Shown here piece by piece: positions 59,701-64,000 of a stretch of DNA of 64,000 nucleotides; the first letter of the stretch is position 1, and every line of letters starts with the position of its first letter. The stretch comes from Lachnospiraceae bacterium. GTDB taxonomy: Bacteria > Bacillota > Clostridia > Lachnospirales > Lachnospiraceae. The position numbers and the translations under genes were made by a program. The DNA is taken from positions 38,154-102,153 of the forward strand of contig JAQVCW010000013.1 in NCBI GenBank assembly GCA_028689585.1, in the 5' to 3' direction. The notes under the pieces are model-generated. The model did no database searches. It was given only the letters and a program-made list of their open reading frames with translations, and was not told the origin of the DNA.

Positions 59701-59766
59701 GGAATGAGGACGCTTTCCGGGCGGCCGCCCGGAAGCTGTGCGTCAAGTAAATGGCTGAACTGTAAT
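59685..59766 (+). repeat. Family B short derivative (82 bp) with exact 8-bp target duplication
   Basis: It keeps both ends (GTTACAGGTCAGCC... and ...GGCTGAACTGTAAT) but loses the central palindrome at GGGCGG|CCGCCC. GGATAAAA flanks it on both sides (59677-59684 and 59767-59774). Confidence 0.85.
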
Positions 59767-59795
59767 GGATAAAATACAAAATAGCGGAAACGAAC

Positions 59796-59823
59796 TTGAC
59801 AGAAACACAATATATAGTATAAT
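59796..59823 (+). promoter_or_regulatory. nrdDG promoter overlapping an NrdR-box-like site
   Basis: Perfect TTGACA (59796-59801), 16-bp spacer, perfect TATAAT (59818-59823). ACACAATATATAGTAT (59805-59820) matches the NrdR box consensus (acaCwAtATaTwGtgt, recalled) at 15 of 16 positions. NrdR is the nucleotide-sensing repressor of ribonucleotide reductase genes. A second, weak box may lie ~31 bp upstream. Confidence 0.75.
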
Positions 59824-59927
59824 TTAGAATGCGGCATGCAAAGAGAAAGGCGTATCACACTTAGGATGCGCGCAGGATCGGCGTGCTGCAGGAATAAAAC
59901 AGTCATAGAAAGAAAAGGGTGGAAAGA

Positions 59928-62087
59928 GTGAAGGTTATTAAAAGAAGTGGAGTAGAGGACGAGTTCGATGAACAGAAAATCGAAGCTGCAATTATAAAAG
60001 CGAACAACAGTGTGGCGGAATCCGAACGGATGAATGATATGACCATTCATTTGATTGTGCATGCGGTGATGGAAGAGTGCAGCATGAAAACGCACGCTCC
60101 GGAAGTGGAGGAGATTCAGGATATGGTGGAAAATCATATCATGGAGAAAAATGCATTCAACGTGGCGCGCAGCTATATCACGTATCGCTATAAGCACGAT
60201 ATGCTTCGAAAATCCAATTCTACAGATGAGCAGATATTAAGCCTGCTGGAATGCAACAATGAGGAAGTCAAGCAGGAAAATTCAAATAAAAATCCGGTGG
60301 TAAACAGCGTGCAGCGGGATTACATGGCGGGTGAAGTCAGCAAGGATATCACCAAACGCTTTTTGCTTCCCCGTGAAATCGTGGATGCACATGAACAGGG
60401 CATCATTCATTTTCATGATTCCGATTATTTTGCCCAGCATATGCATAACTGCTGTCTGGTCAATCTGGAGGACATGCTGCAGAACGGGACCGTGATCAGC
60501 GAGACCATGATCGAGCGTCCCAAGAGCTTTTCCACTGCATGCAATATCGCAACGCAGGCCATCGCCCAGATCGCCAGCTCCCAGTATGGCGGACAGAGCA
60601 TTTCCCTTTCCCATCTGGCACCATTTGTACAGGTGAGCCGGGAAAAATTCCGGAAGGAAGTAAGGGAAAGGCTGAAAAAGGCGGGGATTGTGCCGGAAGA
60701 AGCAGCAGTGAACCAGATCGCGGAGGACCGGGTAAGGGAAGAAATCAGACAGGGCGTACAGATCATTCAGTATCAGGTCACTACTCTGATGACTACCAAT
60801 GGCCAGGCGCCTTTTGTAACGGTATTTATGTATCTGGATGAGGTGCCGGACGGCCAGATCAGAGGTGATCTGGCTATGATCATAGAAGAAACCCTGCGCC
60901 AGAGGATTCAGGGCGTGAAAAATGAAAAGGGCGTCTATATTACACCTGCTTTTCCGAAGCTGATCTATGTGCTGGAGGAAGACAATGTCAGAGAAGGTTC
61001 CCGTTATTTTGAACTGACGAAGCTGGCGGCGGAGTGTACGGCGAAGCGGATGGTGCCGGATTATATTTCAGAAAAAGTAATGAAAAAGCTGAAAAAAGGT
61101 TTTTGTTATCCCTGTATGGGATGCCGCTCTTTCCTGACGGTATATCAGGAAGAGGATGGAAAGGGAAAATTCTATGGCCGGTTCAATCAGGGCGTCGTGA
61201 CACTGAATCTGGTGGACGCTGCCTGCTCCTCCGGAAAAGATATGGATAAATTCTGGAAAATTTTGGATGAAAGACTGGAGCTGTGCCATCAGGCCCTGCT
61301 GATCCGTCATGAGCGCCTGAAAGGAACCAAGTCTGATGTGGCTCCGATTTTGTGGCAGAATGGTGCGCTGGCCCGGCTGAAAAAAGGAGAAGTCATTGAT
61401 AAACTGCTGTTTGACGGATACTCTACGATTTCCCTGGGATATGCAGGTCTTTGCGAATGCACCAGATATATGAAGGGAGTATCCCATACAGAGCAGGCGG
61501 GAACAGAATTTGCCCTTCAGGTGATGCACCGCCTGAATGATGCCTGTGCTCAGTGGAGAGAAGCCCATCATATTGATTTCAGCCTCTATGGCACACCGCT
61601 GGAATCCACCACTTATAAGTTTGCAAAATGTCTGCAGAACCGCTTTGGCATTATCCCCGGAGTGACTGACCGGAACTACATCACCAACAGCTATCATGTG
61701 CATGTGACGGAAGAGATCAACGCATTTGACAAACTGAAATTTGAATCTCAGTTTCAGGAGCTTTCCCCGGGAGGCGCCATCAGTTATGTAGAAGTGCCCA
61801 ATATGAAGGATAATCTGGAAGCCGTCGTTACCGTGATGCAGTATATTTATGATAATATCATGTATGCGGAATTAAATACAAAGAGCGATTACTGCATGGC
61901 CTGCGGTTACGATGGGGAGATCCGGATCGTGGAAGAGGACGGCAAGCTGATCTGGGAATGCCCCAACTGCGGCAACCGGGATCAGGACAAAATGAACGTG
62001 GCTCGGCGTACCTGCGGTTATATCGGTACCCAGTACTGGAATCAGGGACGTACTCAGGAGATTAAGGAACGGGTACTGCATTTGTAA
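59928..62087 (+). CDS. nrdD: Anaerobic ribonucleoside-triphosphate reductase
   Basis: A 719-residue class III reductase. An N-terminal ATP-cone (VIKRSGVEDEFDEQKIEAAIIKA) senses ATP/dATP; the catalytic barrel follows; the C-terminus has the zinc-site cysteines (CMACGYDG...CPNCGN) and the glycyl radical site RRTCGYIGTQYWNQGR. GTG 59928 gives the usual start (MKVIKRSG); GTG 59919 is an alternative. It makes dNTPs without oxygen. Confidence 0.95.
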   Translation: MKVIKRSGVEDEFDEQKIEAAIIKANNSVAESERMNDMTIHLIVHAVMEECSMKTHAPEVEEIQDMVENHIMEKNAFNVARSYITYRYKHDMLRKSNSTDEQILSLLECNNEEVKQENSNKNPVVNSVQRDYMAGEVSKDITKRFLLPREIVDAHEQGIIHFHDSDYFAQHMHNCCLVNLEDMLQNGTVISETMIERPKSFSTACNIATQAIAQIASSQYGGQSISLSHLAPFVQVSREKFRKEVRERLKKAGIVPEEAAVNQIAEDRVREEIRQGVQIIQYQVTTLMTTNGQAPFVTVFMYLDEVPDGQIRGDLAMIIEETLRQRIQGVKNEKGVYITPAFPKLIYVLEEDNVREGSRYFELTKLAAECTAKRMVPDYISEKVMKKLKKGFCYPCMGCRSFLTVYQEEDGKGKFYGRFNQGVVTLNLVDAACSSGKDMDKFWKILDERLELCHQALLIRHERLKGTKSDVAPILWQNGALARLKKGEVIDKLLFDGYSTISLGYAGLCECTRYMKGVSHTEQAGTEFALQVMHRLNDACAQWREAHHIDFSLYGTPLESTTYKFAKCLQNRFGIIPGVTDRNYITNSYHVHVTEEINAFDKLKFESQFQELSPGGAISYVEVPNMKDNLEAVVTVMQYIYDNIMYAELNTKSDYCMACGYDGEIRIVEEDGKLIWECPNCGNRDQDKMNVARRTCGYIGTQYWNQGRTQEIKERVLHL

Positions 62088-62091
62088 GATT

Positions 62092-62166
62092 GAATACAGT
62101 TTGGCTTAGGAATGAGGATGCTCTCCGGGCGGCTGAACCGGGTATGCTTTCATTCAAGTAAACAGG
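62092..62166 (+). repeat. Family B degenerate short derivative between nrdD and nrdG
   Basis: TACAGTTTGGCTTAGGAATGAGG...TCTCCGGGCGGCTG... matches the left end of family B and ATTCAAGTAAACAGG the right end. It lies inside the nrdDG operon and runs into the nrdG ribosome-binding site. Confidence 0.55.
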
Positions 62167-62177
62167 AGGCTTATATC

Positions 62178-62693
62178 ATGTATTATTCCGCAATCAAATA
62201 CTGCGATATTGCCAATGGCCCCGGGGTGCGCACAGTCCTGTTCGTATCCGGCTGCCGAAACCGCTGCAAGGGATGCTTTCAGCCGGAAACCTGGGACTTT
62301 TGGCATGGAGAACCATTTGACGGTGCGGCAGAAAAGAAAATTCTGGAATCCCTGAAACCGGATTATATCAGTGGTCTGACACTGCTTGGGGGAGATCCCT
62401 TTGAACCGGAAAACCAGCGCGCCCTGCTTCCCTTTGTTAAAAAAGTACGGGCGCAGTATCCGTCCAAATCCATCTGGGCCTACACCGGCTATATCCTGGA
62501 ACGGGACCTGATGGCGGGCGGCTGCCGGAATACAGAAGTGACGGAAGAGCTTCTATCCTGCCTGGATGTTCTGGTGGATGGTCCTTTTATAGAAGAACAG
62601 AAAAATATTTCCTTGCGGTTTCGCGGTTCCCAGAACCAGAGAATTATAGATCTTCATGAGGGAGTGACATCTGCGGCTGCAGACGGAAAGTGA
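62178..62693 (+). CDS. nrdG: Anaerobic ribonucleotide reductase activating enzyme (radical SAM)
   Basis: A 171-residue activase with the radical-SAM triad CRNRCKGC near residue 28, ANGPGVRTVLFVSGC before it and LTLLGGDPFEPEN after. It generates the glycyl radical on NrdD. ATG 62178 follows ACAGGAGG; the upstream extension lies in a repeat and is not used. Confidence 0.94.
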   Translation: MYYSAIKYCDIANGPGVRTVLFVSGCRNRCKGCFQPETWDFWHGEPFDGAAEKKILESLKPDYISGLTLLGGDPFEPENQRALLPFVKKVRAQYPSKSIWAYTGYILERDLMAGGCRNTEVTEELLSCLDVLVDGPFIEEQKNISLRFRGSQNQRIIDLHEGVTSAAADGK

Positions 62694-62775
62694 CAGGAGA
62701 TAACGGAAAATAAGAAAATAGCGAAAAAAATAGGGAATATCGGAGAATGATGGAAAATAACGGAAAGTGACAGGA
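62683..62775 (+). repeat. 16-bp direct repeat flanking the nrdG-mgtC junction
   Basis: ACGGAAAGTGACAGGA occurs exactly at 62683-62698 (containing the nrdG stop) and 62760-62775 (before the next gene), with further degenerate GGAAAATAA repeats between. Confidence 0.7.
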
Positions 62776-62787
62776 AAGGAGGAAGAT

Positions 62788-63471
62788 ATGGCAGAGATAT
62801 TGAGCGGAATTAATCTATATTCCATTTTGCTTCGGATGACGTTATCGCTTCTTTTTGGCGGCATTATCGGTATTGAGAGGGGAATGCGAAACCGTCCGGC
62901 GGGTTTTCTGACCTATGTACTGGTCTGCTGTACCTCCTCTTTGATTATGATTACTAATCTGTATCTGCTGCAGATGTATCCCAATATTGATCCTACCAGA
63001 CTGGCGGCCCAAATTGTCAGCGGCATCGGTTTTTTGGGTGCAGGTACGATCATTACGACCAAGAGAAACGAAATCCGCGGTCTCACCACAGCCGCAGGTC
63101 TCTGGAGCGCGGCCGGAATCGGGATCGCAGTAGGCAGCGGATTTTACGTGGGTGCGGCTGTTGGTACCTTTTATATCTTTTTTGCTCTGGTGCTATTGCG
63201 GAAAATCGATCTTTATATCAAGCAGCATGCCAAAAGCATGGAAATTTATCTGGAGTATGAGCATTGTTTTCTGATGAAAAACTTAATGGATCTGATCGAA
63301 AAAAATCAGTATTATATTTTTGATATTGAAATGGGGCGCATCAGGACGCTGGATCAGGAATACGGTACGCTGAATTTTCATCTGGACTTGAAATGGAAAG
63401 AGAATCACGAAGCGATCATAGATCATATTCGGGATATTCCAGGTATTGCGAATGTGCGGGAAGTGGTGTAA
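62788..63471 (+). CDS. MgtC/SapB-family membrane protein
   Basis: A 227-residue protein with about four to five N-terminal membrane segments and the family motif GGIIGIERGMRNRPAGFLTYVLV, then GIGFLGAGTII and RGLTTAAGLWSAAGIG, with a soluble C-terminal ACT-like domain. Family members affect Mg2+ homeostasis and ATP synthase control in other bacteria. ATG 62788 follows AAAGGAGGA. Confidence 0.88.
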   Translation: MAEILSGINLYSILLRMTLSLLFGGIIGIERGMRNRPAGFLTYVLVCCTSSLIMITNLYLLQMYPNIDPTRLAAQIVSGIGFLGAGTIITTKRNEIRGLTTAAGLWSAAGIGIAVGSGFYVGAAVGTFYIFFALVLLRKIDLYIKQHAKSMEIYLEYEHCFLMKNLMDLIEKNQYYIFDIEMGRIRTLDQEYGTLNFHLDLKWKENHEAIIDHIRDIPGIANVREVV

Positions 63472-63622
63472 ATTCAAGGGTCAATCGATTTAACAGATTT
63501 TCTGATATTTTCGTGTATCCTTATAAAATCCTTAGAAACCTATGATATCCTCCAAAATGGAAATGACGAACAAGCCGGAAACGGTATAAAAAAATGTCAT
63601 TCAATTTAGGAGGATAATTTTT

Positions 63623-64000
63623 ATGAACGAAATAACCATTAAACCCAAAGCAGGACTTACCGATTTTGCCATCAAATATCTGGCAATGATTTTCATGATC
63701 ATGGATCATATCCGGGGGTTCTTTGAGTACACCGGAAGGATCCCCTTATTTTTCAACTGGGTAGGAAGGCTGGCAGCGCCCATGTTTCTGTTCTGCCTGA
63801 TCGAGGGATTTTTCCATACTCATAACCGGAAACGGTATTTTCTGCAGATTTACGGGCTGTCCATTCTCATGGGCCTGATCCAGTTCTCTTTTTACAATGT
63901 GGCTTCCGGTCTCGTAAGAGCGGATGGTTTTATTCCACTCAATCAGATGATGGCTTCCTTTTCCATTCTTCTGGTGGTGCTGCAGGGATTTGAGTGGTGC
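63623..64000 (+). CDS. TraX-like membrane protein, 3'-truncated by window edge
   Basis: The 126 visible residues start MNEITIKPKAGLTDFAIKYLAMIFMIMDHIRGFF, with the TraX-like MDHI and GRLAAPMFLFCLIEGF segments and about four hydrophobic helices. AGGAGG (63608) precedes the ATG. TraX proteins are membrane acetyltransferases (F-pilin N-acetylation in F plasmids); chromosomal homologues in Firmicutes have no settled role. The reading frame runs to the window end. Confidence 0.8.
   Translation, partial: MNEITIKPKAGLTDFAIKYLAMIFMIMDHIRGFFEYTGRIPLFFNWVGRLAAPMFLFCLIEGFFHTHNRKRYFLQIYGLSILMGLIQFSFYNVASGLVRADGFIPLNQMMASFSILLVVLQGFEWC

Overview
The window looks like a chromosome segment of an anaerobic gut Firmicute, most likely Lachnospiraceae. 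This is inferred from the class III (oxygen-sensitive) ribonucleotide reductase with its activase, an anaerobic-type sulfatase-maturating enzyme, an FeoA-FeoB fusion, YesM/YesN two-component regulation, strong AGGAGG ribosome-binding sites and a lipoprotein foldase with Ala/Glu/Thr/Ser-rich arms. No rRNA, tRNA, CRISPR array, phage or intact transposase gene was seen.

Layout. 1-4.8 kb: end of a VWA/metallopeptidase-like gene, a MoxR-type AAA ATPase and topoisomerase III. 4.9-14.8 kb: a LacI regulator, then an apparent operon for sulfate-ester use (NitT/TauT-type binding protein, two permeases, two ATPases, two sulfatases without signal peptides, and the radical-SAM enzyme that matures sulfatases). 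A CpG-centred palindrome sits at the operon promoter. 15.2-27.6 kb: a sugar-type system with a membrane-anchored binding protein, YesN regulator, YesM kinase, a second anchored binding protein, a secreted binding protein, ABC ATPase and permease, a sugar-phosphate isomerase-like protein and a Gfo/Idh/MocA dehydrogenase. 27.9-33 kb: a class A PBP (minus strand), YigZ, a YwiB-like protein and glutamate racemase. 33.2-39.4 kb: an Rpn-family relic, a small membrane protein, an extracellular foldase, a uracil/xanthine permease and an orphan ATP-grasp enzyme. 40.2-45.3 kb: sulfur metabolism (CysK, TcdA, Rrf2 regulator, O-acetylhomoserine sulfhydrylase, rhodanese-TtcA fusion). 45.4-48.5 kb: copper control (CsoR, then a CopA with a C-terminal CopZ-like domain that has its own internal ribosome-binding site). 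48.6-56.6 kb: a Gx transporter, a two-component/ABC export cassette (minus strand), a TetR regulator with a membrane protein, and a MATE exporter. 56.6-64 kb: a small conserved protein, FeoAB, NrdD, NrdG, MgtC and the start of a TraX-like gene.

The most unusual content lies between the genes. Family A is a ~78-bp double-hairpin element. It recurs about a dozen times, always in the sense direction, with its 3' end 13-21 nt before a start codon, often inside operons, and with compensatory base changes in its stems. Families B, C and D are long palindromic elements with terminal inverted repeats. Family B has 8-bp target duplications. Stem sequences differ between the families, but a ~24-nt apical loop is shared. 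Family E is a short 8-bp-stem hairpin. None of these encodes a credible protein.
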